A DNA stretch of 64,000 nt from DASXMT01 sp963755985. Its GTDB lineage: Bacteria; Actinomycetota; Acidimicrobiia; Acidimicrobiales; RAAP-2. The translations under genes were made by a program, and so were the position numbers. The stretch is taken from assembly GCA_963755985.1 (NCBI GenBank), contig CAVWLO010000004.1, positions 1 to 64,000 on the forward strand. Direction: 5' to 3'. The notes below the pieces were generated by a model, which was given only the letters and a program-made list of their open reading frames with translations, searched no databases and was not told where the DNA came from. This document shows positions 1-9,522 of the stretch, in pieces; position 1 is the first letter of the stretch; each line of letters starts with the position of its first letter.

Positions 1-115
1 AACTAGGCGATTAGCATGATTAATCAATGGGATACACACCGCACGGACGGGGTCATGATTGGAGGCGCTTTCACACCAAGGACGGGCGCGACGGCGTCAA
101 GCGCCATTGAGATCC

Positions 116-319
116 CTATAGGATTTGTGGCGGCGCCCAGGGGTCACTTTCGCCGTTAGCCGAGCGATACACTTGAGCGTACTCGTTTATGACCGCTTGC
201 TCCGACTTGGCGGCAGCGCCAGCTAGCTCGCGGATTGCCTCAGGGCTTGGCAGCTGCTCCCCTGCGGCATACGCCTTAAGGATTTCCTCGAGTACATTTT
301 GTGAAATCGCGTTCGTCAT
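116..319 (-). CDS. small hypothetical protein (67 aa)
   Basis: An open frame of 67 codons starting MTNAISQNVLEEIL. I recognise no family. The sequence looks like a helical cytosolic protein with an Ala/Glu-rich centre and no signal peptide or membrane segment. A GGAGA stretch lies 6-8 nt upstream of the ATG on the minus strand, which supports this start. No neighbour gives a functional hint. It may be a real small gene, or a remnant in this decayed region. Confidence 0.5.
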   Translation of the reverse strand: MTNAISQNVLEEILKAYAAGEQLPSPEAIRELAGAAAKSEQAVINEYAQVYRSANGESDPWAPPQIL

Positions 320-875
320 GGCTTGTCTCCATCAACTGTGCGATTCTGCGGCGGGGACAAACGAATTGGTCAGGTTCTTTGCAATTTCAAGGCATGCGTA
401 CAGTGCCCCCCGCGCTCAAGTTTCCGGCGAAGTATCTTTCAAGAGGGCGCCCCTCCTGAACTGACGTGCACCTATGACTGTGCGGTGCGCGCCTGGCGCA
501 GCTCATAACCATGCCCCTATTATGATGATGACGGCGCATGCGGCCAGGAAAACCGCCAGTGTCTGTTGATTCGACCACTCGTTCATCGCGGCAATCTCTA
601 CAAAAAAGCTGGCACCATTTGGTGCCTTCTTAAGAAACAATTAAACATGCTTGGCGTCTTGGGGTGTGTGTTTTGGCACCTTGATGGCAAGGCGCGGTGG
701 GCGCCAAAAATCCAATCAAAACCAGCCGCCGTAACCATCCTTGCGCATGCCGTCGATCTCGTCGGGCGTTGGCGAGTCAATAGCAACCCCAGGACGGACA
801 GCCCATCGCTCGCTTATGCTAAGGTGATCCAAAGAGTGGTTGCGCGCGTTCAACAACAAATCGGCGAAACGATCC
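320..875. other. intergenic stretch without a recognised gene
   Basis: No frame here gives a recognisable protein. The only structure seen is a short hairpin near 611-626. Overlapping open frames on both strands have no family resemblance and I treat them as chance. Confidence 0.5.
611..626 (-). terminator. GGCACC-attt-GGTGCC hairpin, possible terminator
   Basis: Perfect 6-bp arms with a 4-nt loop. On the minus strand the second arm is followed within three bases by a run of T, as in an intrinsic terminator. No minus-strand gene directly upstream was recognised, so the role is uncertain. Confidence 0.35.
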
Positions 876-1967
876 ATGGACCCAGAACTCATTGACCGAA
901 TTTATGAGTGTTCCTTCGTGCCGGAGCATTGGCCGGGAGTTCTGCGTGATCTCGGTGAAATAATCGATGCACCTCGAGGAGCGCTTTACGTCTTAAATCG
1001 CACGGGCACACACTGGACAGTATCGCCAGGCGCCCGCGAACATGCGCAAAGAGCAGTGAACGAAGGTTGGTTGGGGAGTGGACAATTTGCGGCGCGTTTG
1101 TTCGGCGCTCGCCACGCTGGCTTTTTGGTCGAGTACGATGTGTTTACGCCAGACGAGTTGGAAGTAGAACCGATCTACCGCGACTTTATGCGCCCGGTTG
1201 GTCTTGGCTGGGGCGCCGGTACGGTGTTTCCCATGCCGACCGGCGAAAAAATCTTTCTGGCTTTGAATCGTCTTTACGAACGCGGACCGGTGGAACGCGC
1301 GTTCGTGCAAAAGCTCGATGAATTGCGACCCCATCTCGCTCGTAGCGCATTCCTGTCGGCGCGGCTGCAACTCGAGCGGGCGCGTATCGCCAGCGAAACG
1401 CTCGCCTCTCTCGGCCTCCAAGCGCTGGTTGTCAATGAGCAAGGCAAGGTCCTTGCCGCCAACCCTTTGGCCGAGGCCCTCGGTGGCTATGTTCAGTGGC
1501 GGGCCCAGGATCACGTGTCGCTGAAAGACAAAGCCGCCGACCAGTTATTACGGGACGCGATTGCGGCGATTGATGAGGCGGGCGGCGCCGTGCGTTCTTT
1601 CCCGGTCCGCGATACGGACGCCGAAGCGATGATGGTCGCGCATGTCGTTCCCATTCGCTTGTCGGCCCGCGACATTTTTGTCCGCTGTGCCGCTGCACTC
1701 GTCTTGACTCCTGTCACCCTCCCTCAGGCACCGCCTGTCGAATTGGTCCAATCCTTGTTTGATCTGACACCTGCCGAAGCGCGCGTCGCCCGCAGTCTCG
1801 CCTCCGGCAAAACCGTGGACGAAATCGCAACTGATGGCGGCATTTCCCCGAACACGATCCGCACCCAGGTACGCGGTGTTCTAGAAAAGACTGGCTGTAA
1901 CCGCCAAGTCGACATTGTAGCACTGCTCACGGCGATTTCCTCGACGCGGCTGACGCACCCGGCCTAG
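876..1967 (+). CDS. LuxR-family transcriptional regulator (copy 1 of 3)
   Basis: About 363 residues. The C-terminal ~60 residues form a LuxR-type helix-turn-helix (FDLTPAEARVARSLASG, then SPNTIRTQVRGVLEKTG), which binds DNA. The rest is an uncharacterised sensory region. The N-terminus carries a motif (IYE...WPGVLRDL) that recurs in the two other LuxR-type genes at 8138 and 9523, so the three are paralogues. The middle part (LGLQALVVNEQGKVLAANPLAEAL) looks like a PAS-type sensor segment. The frame extends upstream to a TTG at 840, but ATG 876 matches the paralogues better. No receiver domain is seen, so a ligand rather than phosphorylation may control it (inference). Confidence 0.85.
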   Translation: MDPELIDRIYECSFVPEHWPGVLRDLGEIIDAPRGALYVLNRTGTHWTVSPGAREHAQRAVNEGWLGSGQFAARLFGARHAGFLVEYDVFTPDELEVEPIYRDFMRPVGLGWGAGTVFPMPTGEKIFLALNRLYERGPVERAFVQKLDELRPHLARSAFLSARLQLERARIASETLASLGLQALVVNEQGKVLAANPLAEALGGYVQWRAQDHVSLKDKAADQLLRDAIAAIDEAGGAVRSFPVRDTDAEAMMVAHVVPIRLSARDIFVRCAAALVLTPVTLPQAPPVELVQSLFDLTPAEARVARSLASGKTVDEIATDGGISPNTIRTQVRGVLEKTGCNRQVDIVALLTAISSTRLTHPA

Positions 1968-2002
1968 CGCGGCATCATTCCAAATAATCACGAAAAAACT
2001 TA

Positions 2003-2030
2003 GCCGCCTCATCAACCTTGATGAGGCGGC
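2003..2030. terminator. 28-bp perfect inverted repeat
   Basis: Thirteen-base arms (GCCGCCTCATCAA and its complement) around a 2-nt centre, about 35 bp after the LuxR stop codon. An A-rich run precedes it, so only the minus-strand reading has the T-run of an intrinsic terminator. On the plus strand it could still stall or end the LuxR transcript. Confidence 0.55.
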
Positions 2031-2135
2031 GACAACGATGGACGGTTAGCGTCCCCTTATTGGTTGAAGTAGCAGCCGACCGCCGCAGCTAACCGGTGCG
2101 GACACAATCCAGGCATCCAAGTAAGGATTGAAGTC

Positions 2136-2705
2136 ATGACGAAACAAGACACACTACCACAATATTCGATTTCTCAGACAGCTTTGGTTTCAATAATCGG
2201 GCAAGTGATCTCCGGTTATCCCAACCCGGATGATCCAGAGCAGTTCGGCCCCTGGTGGGTAATTATCCGCAGAGCGTTGCAGCAAGTACTTTGGCGATCG
2301 GGCCCACAGCTCGACCCTTGGATTCAGGTTGAGCTCAACCCGCAGCCGCTTCCTCCGAGAACTTTATTCTTTACAGCGATCGCTCAAGAAGTGGTCGAAC
2401 GCGCCGCCTTGATTCAGGAGACCGCCGATGCCTTGCAAAGCCAGGTCGAACGGCAGGGTATCATTATCATCGGAGGCTATATCTCCAGGTTTGCCGATGA
2501 TTTCGAATTGTGCCCTCCGATCCCGTGGCCATTTCGCTGGCCGCGTCCCTATTGGCTGCCCGAACAGGCCAGTGGCGAGGATCTGATTGTAACCGGCGTG
2601 CAGTTCGGTCGCGCTGCATCTCAAATATCTGATGGTCAGCTTAGGCAATCATTCGCCGAGGCGGGAGCCCAGCTTACGCAGGCGGGTCTAGCCAAGCTTC
2701 AATGA
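2136..2705 (+). CDS. hypothetical protein with LNPQPLPPR motif
   Basis: 189 residues starting MTKQDTLPQYSIS. AAGGA lies about 11 nt before the ATG. No signal peptide. A short Pro-rich motif, LNPQPLPPR, sits near residue 70; I have seen similar motifs in uncharacterised bacterial proteins but know no function. A second aromatic/Pro-rich patch (PPIPWPFRWPRPYWLP) follows near residue 128. Codon use fits a real alphaproteobacterial gene. It stands alone between two LuxR/IS blocks, so no functional context exists. Confidence 0.65.
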   Translation: MTKQDTLPQYSISQTALVSIIGQVISGYPNPDDPEQFGPWWVIIRRALQQVLWRSGPQLDPWIQVELNPQPLPPRTLFFTAIAQEVVERAALIQETADALQSQVERQGIIIIGGYISRFADDFELCPPIPWPFRWPRPYWLPEQASGEDLIVTGVQFGRAASQISDGQLRQSFAEAGAQLTQAGLAKLQ

Positions 2706-2764
2706 TTTCTTCTCCCAGTGACAATAACGTTCCTCGTGCCAGTCGGCGCGAGGACATCTACAAT

Positions 2765-2968
2765 TCATTTTTCCGGTCTGAACTCGACCTTAGCCGAGCG
2801 GAGCAAAGAAGGTGTCCGGCCGACCAGCTTCTTGCGCGCGATGAGGAGAGCGCGGATGGCATGTGAAGGGAGGGACTTCACATGAACCGGTTTGAAGAAG
2901 CCGGTCCGCGCATGTGCAAGACCGCGCGCGTCATTGCGGTCTGTCTTGTGGGCGGTCAGCGACCTCAA
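2765..2968 (-). pseudogene. IS110-family transposase fragment
   Basis: The reading LRSLTAHKTDRNDARGLAH followed by PVHVKSL matches the KTDRNDA segment of the DEDD domain in IS110-family transposases. Only ~50 residues are recognisable. An in-frame stop lies just upstream, and similarity is lost after ARKKLVG. It is a remnant. A C-terminal IS110 piece lies on the opposite strand at 3490-3767; the two could come from one scrambled element or from two. Confidence 0.7.
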
Positions 2969-3489
2969 CGCCCATTAGAAAGCCGATCTTATCGACTTTC
3001 GGGGAGCAGCCGCCCTATTACCCGATGTTGAAAAACTCTGTTTTCAGCGACGAGCCAAAATTTGCAGGGACATGGGCTAGAAAATCAAAAAAAGATTTAG
3101 GGGGGACGCTGAAGTTGACGTTGATGCAGCAGGCGACCGCCGTAGACGGCGTCCGGCGGCATTGAACACCGATAGTCAGAGGATAAACGCCAGTTTCCGG
3201 GCGGCCTGACTCAAACACCGATCGGCCGACTGGTAGGCTGGCGCCGCAAGGCGCCCGGTGCGGTCTGACCCGCACTCCGATCGACCAGCCGTGTCTTTCC
3301 CTGGACCTGTCGACCGCCCGGGAACGCCTTGCGGTGAGGCTTTGCCTCGCCGATGCCTGTGACCCGAGAAGGGCCTGACCTCCATGGTCTCGTGACTGTC
3401 CTGTCCGCGCATTCGGTCCCGGCGAAGCCATTCATGCAGGGGTATGGGGAGGCTGGGAATGGCGGTAACCGGAGGCACACGTCGCATCG
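2969..3489. other. no recognisable gene between IS110 remnants
   Basis: Contains several short overlapping frames on both strands with no family resemblance. It is bracketed by IS110 fragments, so it is probably insertion-sequence debris. Confidence 0.4.
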
Positions 3490-3767
3490 TCGGCGGCGTC
3501 AGTCCGGTTCCGGCGTCGTCTGGGAAGACCGTCAGGCATCGGCTCAACCGCGGCGGAGATCGCGCCGCCAATAGCGCGCTACACATCATTGCCATCGGAC
3601 GCTTACGCACCGACCAGAGAACCAAGGATTACGTTGCCCGTCGAATAGCAGAAGGGCATTCCAAACTCGACGCCATTCGAGCCCTGAAACGCTACCTTGC
3701 GAGAGAGGTCTTCACGCTCATCACACAGCGTCGCAAGGAAATCAACGCCACGCGAATTGCCGCTTGA
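3490..3767 (+). pseudogene. IS110-family transposase, C-terminal fragment
   Basis: About 90 residues: GVSPVPASSGKT, then RLNRGGDRAANSALH, then KRYLAREVF. This is the typical C-terminal (transposase_20 plus tail) region of IS110 transposases, including the Ser believed to act in catalysis within PASSGKT. The N-terminal DEDD domain is absent on this strand. The frame runs to a TGA at 3765-3767. It is a non-functional relic. Confidence 0.75.
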
Positions 3768-3860
3768 CAAACAGAAGGGCGTCCTTCGCTCACAATGTCA
3801 TTTAGTCGAATTTTTGTGGCACACCATTTTCGGAGCTTCCGAAACTAGCCGGACGGCTAG

Positions 3861-5379
3861 TTCTACTGAGTCATGAAATTTGATGGGGTTCGCTGTGCTC
3901 GCTGATCTGGTAATTTGGTGATTTGTTGACCGACAGAGGGTCGTTGATATGGATCTTTCCGGGCAAGCCAGCCAAGCGCGTTTTGCGTCCTATGTCGAGG
4001 CTCTCGTCGAAGTCATCGGCCACGCCGATCGCGCTGAGCCCTTAAATGATTATTGCGTTGGCCTGCTGATGCCGGGCGAACGCAAGAGCGTCGAGCCGAT
4101 GGCGGCGATCGTGGCGCCGGCCCGGGTTTCCGCCAAACATCAATCGCTTTTACATCTGGTCGGCCAGGCGCCCTGGTCGGACGAGGCCGTTTTGCAAAAG
4201 ATCCGCGAGCTGGTTTTGCCTGGCATCGAACGACAAGGGCGGATCGAAGCCTGGATCGTCGATGACACCGGTTTTACGAAGAAGGGCACGCATTCGGTCG
4301 GCGTCGCGCGACAATATTGTGGGCGGCTCGGCAAACAGGACAATTGTCAAGTCGCGGTTACGTTGTCGATCGCCAATCATTCGGCAAGCCTGCCGATCGC
4401 TTACCGGCTCTATCTGCCGGAGACATGGGCAAATGATGCGGCACGGCGGAAAAAGACACATGTGCCGAAAGATATCAGGTTCAAAACCAAGCCGCAGATC
4501 GCGCTCGATCAGATCCGCGCAGCCCATGCGGAGGGTGTCGCCCCCGGTATCGTCTTGGCCGATGCGGGCTATGGTGCAAACAGTGACTTCCGTGCCGGTG
4601 TCAGTGCTCTGAACCTGCCCTATGTCGTCGGCATCCAATCGACGCCCAGCGTGTGGCCGCCAGGTCAGGCGCCTTTGCCTCCCAAGCCGTGGAGTGGCCG
4701 CGGCCGACGCCCTTGCAATGTGCAGCGCGACGACGAACACAAGCCTGTCTCGGTCAAAGACTTGGCTCTGAGCTTAGGCAAAAAGGCATGGCGCAGCGTT
4801 ACCTGGCGGGAGGGATCGAACGCGCCGCTTGCTTCCCGCTTCGCCACCGTTCGCGTGCACCTCGCCGCGCGGGACTACAAGCGAACCACACCGCATCCGG
4901 TCGAATGGCTGCTCGTCGAATGGCCGAAGGGAGAGGCGGCTCCCACAAAATACTGGCTTTCGACCTTGCCCGAGGACACGCCCCTCGCCACACTCGTCGA
5001 TTATGCCAAACTGCGCTGGCGCATCGAACGTGATTACGAAGAGCTCAAAGGTGAACTCGGCTTGAGCCATTACGAAGGTCGAGGTTGGCGTGGCTTTCAC
5101 CATCATGCCACGCTCTGCATCGCCGCTTACGGATTTTCTGATCTCGGAACGGGACGCGATTCCCCCCTCAGCCTCCCGGCGGCGCACGATGCCTCGCCTA
5201 CCCGACGGTTATCGACCCCGAGGCGCCGCCGATCCGTCCCGAACGCCACGTCGAAAACTCGATCGCGACGATCAGAAAACGCCTCACCGTCGCGCTCGCA
5301 AAATCCCTCGCGCGATGTCCATGCTGTCAGTCGACGCCCCGACGACCTGCAACCCGATTGCGTTTATGACACAGTAAAA
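3861..5379 (+). mobile_element. IS701-family insertion sequence (1,519 bp)
   Basis: Bounded by CTAG direct repeats at 3857-3860 and 5380-5383. A 4-bp duplication of the YTAR type is what IS701-family elements make. Imperfect terminal inverted repeats lie just inside: TTCTACTGAGTCAT at the left, and the complement of ATGACACAGTAAAA at the right, 12 of 14 matching. It contains one transposase gene on the plus strand, which carries a frameshift. The right end abuts the stop codon of the O-methyltransferase gene. The intact target duplication suggests a fairly recent simple insertion. Confidence 0.85.
3949..5377 (+). pseudogene. IS701-family transposase, frameshifted
   Basis: DDE-type transposase moving the surrounding element. 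The first frame (3949 to ~5135) covers most of the protein, including AWIVDDTGFTKKG, GIVLADAGYG and RWRIERDYEELKGELGL, which hold the expected Asp, Asp and Glu region. At the T-run near 5137-5140 (GATTTTC) the reading must drop one base to continue as FLISERDAIPPS and finish at the TAA at 5375-5377. A one-base insertion in a homopolymer explains this. It may be a true mutation or a sequencing error; without it the element would look complete. Confidence 0.85.
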
Positions 5380-6426
5380 CTAGCCCGGCTTTGTCGCAGG
5401 CGCAACCGCCCACCCTGGTAAGCTCGGAAATTGGATTGGCTTTAGGGGTCTAAGGCCAGCTTCGCGTTGCCAAGACGTAATCTCCTTGAGTGACCAAGTG
5501 CCCGAGGCGCTCGTCAATGCGAAATACAGATCCATGGTCGCCGCCACGGCACCACCTACTCCGGGGCTGTCAGAGCGTAGGAATTCGCCGACGCTGTATA
5601 GACCGCTCGGCGCTAGTGCGCGCGCCACCCTCTTCGCAAGCTCAAAATTCTGCGCAGGTGTAAAATGGTGTGCGACGTTATTGATCATAACGATGTCGAA
5701 GGCGGCCTGGCCAAAATCTTCGGTTAGAGCATTGCCGGAACGATATTGGACACGGTCTGCCATGCCGTGGCGTGCCGCGATAGCGGTGGCGCGGTCTATT
5801 GCGCCGGGCAGCTCCAAGATGGTGCTCTTTAGCGTGCCGTACCGCCTGCATAATTCGATCGAGTAGAGGCCATGGGAGCCACCTATATCCAATAGGCGGG
5901 TTGCTACTTTTGGGACAGGAAGACGCTTGGCCAATTCGATTGCTGGACCAGACGCGACATCGCGCATTCCGTCCTGGTATATCTTCCACTGCTCAGACGA
6001 CATGGAGCTGTGGAAGTCGATTGGCCTTCCATTCCGAACGAAATCCTCAAGCCTTCCCATTAGATCCCATTCGAGGGACTGAAATGCGAGCTTGTCTACG
6101 ACGGAGTTCGGACTGGCGCGCAGCAACCATTTGCGGTGAGCACGTCGCATGCCGTATTTGCCGTTAAACCAGCGCGCATAGCCAATGCCGACCAAACAAT
6201 TGAGGAGCCGTTTTGTTGCGCCTGGATTCGTTTGGCAGGAGGTGGCGACTTCCTCGGCCGTCTTGTCGCCTTGGCCGAGTGCCTCAAACACGCCCAGCGT
6301 TGCAGCCGCCATGATCGCGCGAGCCTTGCTAAATGCAATTTGTGTATCCACAAGCGGCAGCGGAGCCAAATTGAGCAAGAGCGCAATGCGCTCCATCACG
6401 CTTTCAGGCTTTGTGCTAAGCTTCAT
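5380..6426 (-). CDS. SAM-dependent O-methyltransferase (acetylserotonin OMT-like)
   Basis: 348 residues in the two-domain layout of small-molecule O-methyltransferases. An N-terminal winged-helix dimerisation region (AFSKARAIMAAATLGVFEAL, about residues 30-50) is followed by a Rossmann SAM-binding domain with motif I LLDIGGSHGLYS near residue 190 and MINNVAHHF further on. GAGG lies ~9 nt before the ATG. Substrate unknown. The last codon and stop (GGC TAG) fall in the CTAG target site of the adjacent IS701 element, so the insertion sits exactly at the end of the gene. Whether the native protein was slightly longer cannot be told, but length and C-terminus look nearly complete. Confidence 0.85.
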   Translation of the reverse strand: MKLSTKPESVMERIALLLNLAPLPLVDTQIAFSKARAIMAAATLGVFEALGQGDKTAEEVATSCQTNPGATKRLLNCLVGIGYARWFNGKYGMRRAHRKWLLRASPNSVVDKLAFQSLEWDLMGRLEDFVRNGRPIDFHSSMSSEQWKIYQDGMRDVASGPAIELAKRLPVPKVATRLLDIGGSHGLYSIELCRRYGTLKSTILELPGAIDRATAIAARHGMADRVQYRSGNALTEDFGQAAFDIVMINNVAHHFTPAQNFELAKRVARALAPSGLYSVGEFLRSDSPGVGGAVAATMDLYFALTSASGTWSLKEITSWQREAGLRPLKPIQFPSLPGWAVAPATKPG

Positions 6427-6888
6427 GGATCCTCACCACCCATAAAAGTGCCGAGAGAACGCAACATCAATCATGTCAGCAAAAAGGGCTACTAAATCCG
6501 AAGTCGAGGGTTCAACCTACGCTAAGTAACTCACTTGTATAAAGTAAACTGTTGTTCGGTCCATCGTCCTTGGAGCCCCATCGATCTCGGTTGGCGCCGA
6601 CAACGTGATCGAGTGAATGGACGTAATGTCGCCTGTTGGCGCGACTCCGAAGTATCTGGATGCGCTCCGCACTTCCGGTTGTTGAGTTACACCGGACCAG
6701 TCTGGCACGCGGGCGAAACGTCGAAGCTGACTTATCTCGGACTCTCTGGTGTTGCAATTACCTATCTCCGTCACGGCGAAGGTCGTTGCCTTTCTATTCC
6801 TCCGCTGTAACTTCTCTATGGGGGACAGTCATGGCAGAAGAGACGGAAGCAGAGGCGGCGCCGGACCGCGAGTGAAGGGCGTGAGCTC
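6427..6888. other. intergenic region with a dispersed repeat
   Basis: Apart from the repeat at 6631-6730, no gene is recognised. A 14-codon frame (6831-6875) begins ATGGCAGAAGAG and ends 13 bp before the next gene. It could be a leader peptide, but nothing proves it. Confidence 0.35.
6631..6730. repeat. dispersed ~100-bp repeat, copy A
   Basis: This segment matches 12848-12951 at roughly four of five positions by eye, in the same orientation, including shared blocks such as CTCCGAAGT, GCTCCGCAC and GCGAAACGTCGAA. Neither copy lies inside a recognised gene. It resembles the short intergenic repeat families scattered through Rhizobiales genomes. Confidence 0.7.
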
Positions 6889-7635
6889 ATGATATTTCTC
6901 AAACCGACCCTGACGCTCATGGCGATGCTCTGCGCTGTTCTGCTGGCAGATCTGCTGGCGGACGTCGCCTTTGGGGTGCAGGTTGAATGCAGAGGCGTCA
7001 CGCTTCTGGAGGCGAAAGAGGAAATCGCGCTTGCCCGCGTCACGGCGACGGAGCCGCGGATCAATTTCATCGCCAACCCAGGCGAGCGAACACCAAACTG
7101 TCCGTCGGCCGAAAACTCGTGCCGACTGAAGGCTTTCCTCGTGCCAGGCGACGATGTCCTCGCGATCGAGCGGGATGGTCCCTATGTCTGCGCGACATTC
7201 AAGTCACCGAAGGGGGAGGAAACAAGCGGCTGGCTCCCAAAGGCGGCGCTCACCACTGTGGCGTCCAAGCCTGTCTCTGCTCAAGCGTGGGACGGCAAGT
7301 GGCGGCGCGACGGCGAAGCCGAGATCGTTCTGAAATCCCATGGCGACGAAGTGGAGATTTCAGGCCAGGCGACCTGGGGCAGCGGCGATCCCGAGCGTGC
7401 GCGCAAGGGCGCTGTTAATACGGGCGAACTCGAAGGAAGCGGCAAGCCGCGCGATCAAGTTCTGGCGGTTGGTTATGATCCCGACCGGTCCGGCTTTCCG
7501 CCCAGTCAGGACGCGCCCGATTGCGCCGCGCGGCTGCGCCTCTTTGGCCGCTATCTCGCCGTCGAGGACAATGGCGCATGCGGCGGCCTGAATGTCAGCT
7601 TCTCAGGGATCTATGTCCGCGCTGGCGGCACGTGA
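6889..7635 (+). CDS. exported protein with SH3-like segment
   Basis: 248 residues. Residues 1-28 form an uncleaved anchor or signal peptide (LTLMAMLCAVLLADLLADVA). Residues ~80-120 (CRLKAFLVPGDDVLAI, then SGWLPKAAL) look like a bacterial SH3 (SH3b) fold, often used to bind peptidoglycan or other ligands in the periplasm. Six or so Cys residues suggest disulphides. The C-terminal half (AWDGKWRRDGEAEIVL) resembles an uncharacterised lipid/protein-interaction module. ATG 6889 follows a GTGAG sequence. It is monocistronic. Function unknown. Confidence 0.75.
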   Translation: MIFLKPTLTLMAMLCAVLLADLLADVAFGVQVECRGVTLLEAKEEIALARVTATEPRINFIANPGERTPNCPSAENSCRLKAFLVPGDDVLAIERDGPYVCATFKSPKGEETSGWLPKAALTTVASKPVSAQAWDGKWRRDGEAEIVLKSHGDEVEISGQATWGSGDPERARKGAVNTGELEGSGKPRDQVLAVGYDPDRSGFPPSQDAPDCAARLRLFGRYLAVEDNGACGGLNVSFSGIYVRAGGT

Positions 7636-7649
7636 CGGCGGCCGAGCTC

Positions 7650-7784
7650 TCAGACGAACGCCGCGAGCGCGCCGCAGACGGCGGCCGCGAACAGCAGGAA
7701 ATCATGCAGGAACAGCAGCGAACGGGGCGCGCCATGCACGTGGGCCCACTGCGTGGCCCTAATGTGGTGATCAATCAGCCGCAT
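7650..7784 (-). CDS. small membrane protein or fragment
   Basis: A 44-codon reading from ATG 7784, with strongly GC-biased third positions, ends in one hydrophobic helix (LLFLHDFLLFAAAVCGAL). It looks like the true C-terminus of a protein, but upstream of the ATG the frame loses character, so it may be a truncated remnant. It is convergent with the exported protein gene. No family recognised. Confidence 0.3.
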   Translation of the reverse strand: MRLIDHHIRATQWAHVHGAPRSLLFLHDFLLFAAAVCGALAAFV

Positions 7785-8137
7785 CCGCTTGAGTGAGTGG
7801 CGGCCTTCCACCCCTTTGTGGAAATTGGGCTCAGGGTTATCGATGATGACCCCCAACCGGACATGGTGCCTGCGTTAGTGAGGAAAGCTGGCAGCATGCG
7901 AATAACACAAGGCCAGGCCCAACTGGTGAATGCCGGATGAAGAGAATGAACAGCTGATCCGGGAGCGGAGAACCAGCAGGTTAGAGCCGCTTTACGGACC
8001 ACGAAGGGGCATGTAATGTTGCGTCCTAGCCTCGGTTCGATACCACCTCGCTTTTCCTCAAAAAAAGAGGGAGCGGCCATGGGTCGCGATCCGCGAGCTA
8101 GAGCATTGTGGAGCGCTTCGAGCCGCTAGGCCGTACC
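7785..8137. other. intergenic region, nothing recognised
   Basis: Short frames on both strands give no family. The layout (short purine-rich blocks, no long frame) made me consider a group II intron remnant, but no intron landmark was identified. Confidence 0.35.
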
Positions 8138-9268
8138 ATGAGCCGACACAAAGAGCTCATTACTCTGATCAATTTGATCTACGAGGCGGCGCTCGACAGC
8201 GATCTTTGGCCGAGCGTTTTGATGGCGCTTGCCGACGCCGTGGGCGCGGCGCAGATTGCAATGCTGTCGATGGATCGGCGCGCCAATGTCGTCTCAACGT
8301 TCGCGCCGCGGCTCGATCCCGATTTGCTTGCCTCTTGGCAGAAATATTGGGCGTTCCCGGTTCTGGCGCGAGCTTCTCTTCGTCCCACGGGCGAAATCTA
8401 TACCCTTGATAGCCTCATGCCGAAGTTCGTCGCCACCCGGTTTTTTAATGAATTTTGGCGGCCAGCTCAGCTTGGTCTCTCGGCGGCGGGCGCCAATTTG
8501 CTGGTCGAAGATCAGTTTTCAGCCCTGATTTTCTTTTCCAATGCACCCAACAAGGAATTCCTGACCACTCAGCAGATGCATGTTTTCGAAGTCGTGCTGC
8601 GGCACCTCACCCGGGCTGTGCGAATAAGTCGACGGCTTTGGGAACTGGAGATCGAGCAGATTGCCGCGGTGGAACGACTAGAGAGCCTGCAAGAAGGCGC
8701 TTTGCTAGTCGATGCCTCGGGCAGAGTAATTCGCGCGAACGCCGCCGCAAAGGCAATGCTCGACAACGGCGATGGAATATTTCTCGACAACGGACGTGTC
8801 GCCGCCGCCGGCTCCGAAATTTTACAAAAGCTGATTGCCTCCTGCGCACAAACCTGTCTGTCGCTTGGTGGCCCCGGCGGAGAATTTAAAATCCCGCGCG
8901 AGCATTCCCGTTCGCCCCTCCATGTGACGGTGACTCCGCTTCGCTCCAAGACCCAGCTCGCGGACGTTCCCTGGATCGGCGTCGAAGTTCCCGTCGCGAT
9001 CGTCACGGTACGTGACCCCGATGTTGACTGCCGGCGACAGGAGGTTAATCTGCGCCACCGCTTCGGCCTGACCGCCGCGGAGGCAAGGCTGGCCGCCGAG
9101 ATTTTGAAAGGGGACGGCCGCGCGGCCGCTGCGAGGCGGCGCGGCATCTCCACCGCCACAGCCAAATCTCACCTTTCGAGCATATTTGAGAAGACCGGAA
9201 CCCACCGGCAAGCTGAACTTATTCGTCTCCTGCTCGACGCCGCCGACGAGGACAAGATCGAAACATGA
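8138..9268 (+). CDS. LuxR-family transcriptional regulator (copy 2 of 3)
   Basis: About 376 residues. The N-terminal motif INLIYEAALDSDLWP is shared with the genes at 876 and 9523. A PAS-like middle (EGALLVDASGRVIRANAAAKAML) is followed by a C-terminal LuxR helix-turn-helix (RFGLTAAEARLAAEIL, then ATAKSHLSSIFEKTG). A GTG at 8108 gives ten more residues; ATG 8138 (MSRHKELI) fits the paralogues. A broken near-copy follows 255 bp downstream, so this is a tandem duplication. Ligand and targets unknown. Confidence 0.85.
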   Translation: MSRHKELITLINLIYEAALDSDLWPSVLMALADAVGAAQIAMLSMDRRANVVSTFAPRLDPDLLASWQKYWAFPVLARASLRPTGEIYTLDSLMPKFVATRFFNEFWRPAQLGLSAAGANLLVEDQFSALIFFSNAPNKEFLTTQQMHVFEVVLRHLTRAVRISRRLWELEIEQIAAVERLESLQEGALLVDASGRVIRANAAAKAMLDNGDGIFLDNGRVAAAGSEILQKLIASCAQTCLSLGGPGGEFKIPREHSRSPLHVTVTPLRSKTQLADVPWIGVEVPVAIVTVRDPDVDCRRQEVNLRHRFGLTAAEARLAAEILKGDGRAAAARRRGISTATAKSHLSSIFEKTGTHRQAELIRLLLDAADEDKIET

Positions 9269-9522
9269 GCGGTTCCGACATGCCGCCGCTCAAGCAAGTC
9301 GCGCGCAGCCAACCGCGAGCGGCAGTGCCGCGTTTGTTTCCTATAGGGCTTGTTATTTCGCCGATACGAGCTCGAAATTTATGTTCGAATGTTTTCCTTG
9401 CGGAATTTGGCGCAGACAAAATACCACGTTCAAGGTCGTTTCCTTGGACATCGACCGCGCCTCTAAAGCATAGTGATAAAGCGAAACTCTTCCACTTCAT
9501 TTCAAAATACTCGGGATTTCTG

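Noticed and set aside
7785..8107. Group II intron remnant
   Set aside because: No reverse transcriptase and no domain V-like hairpin could be identified by eye.
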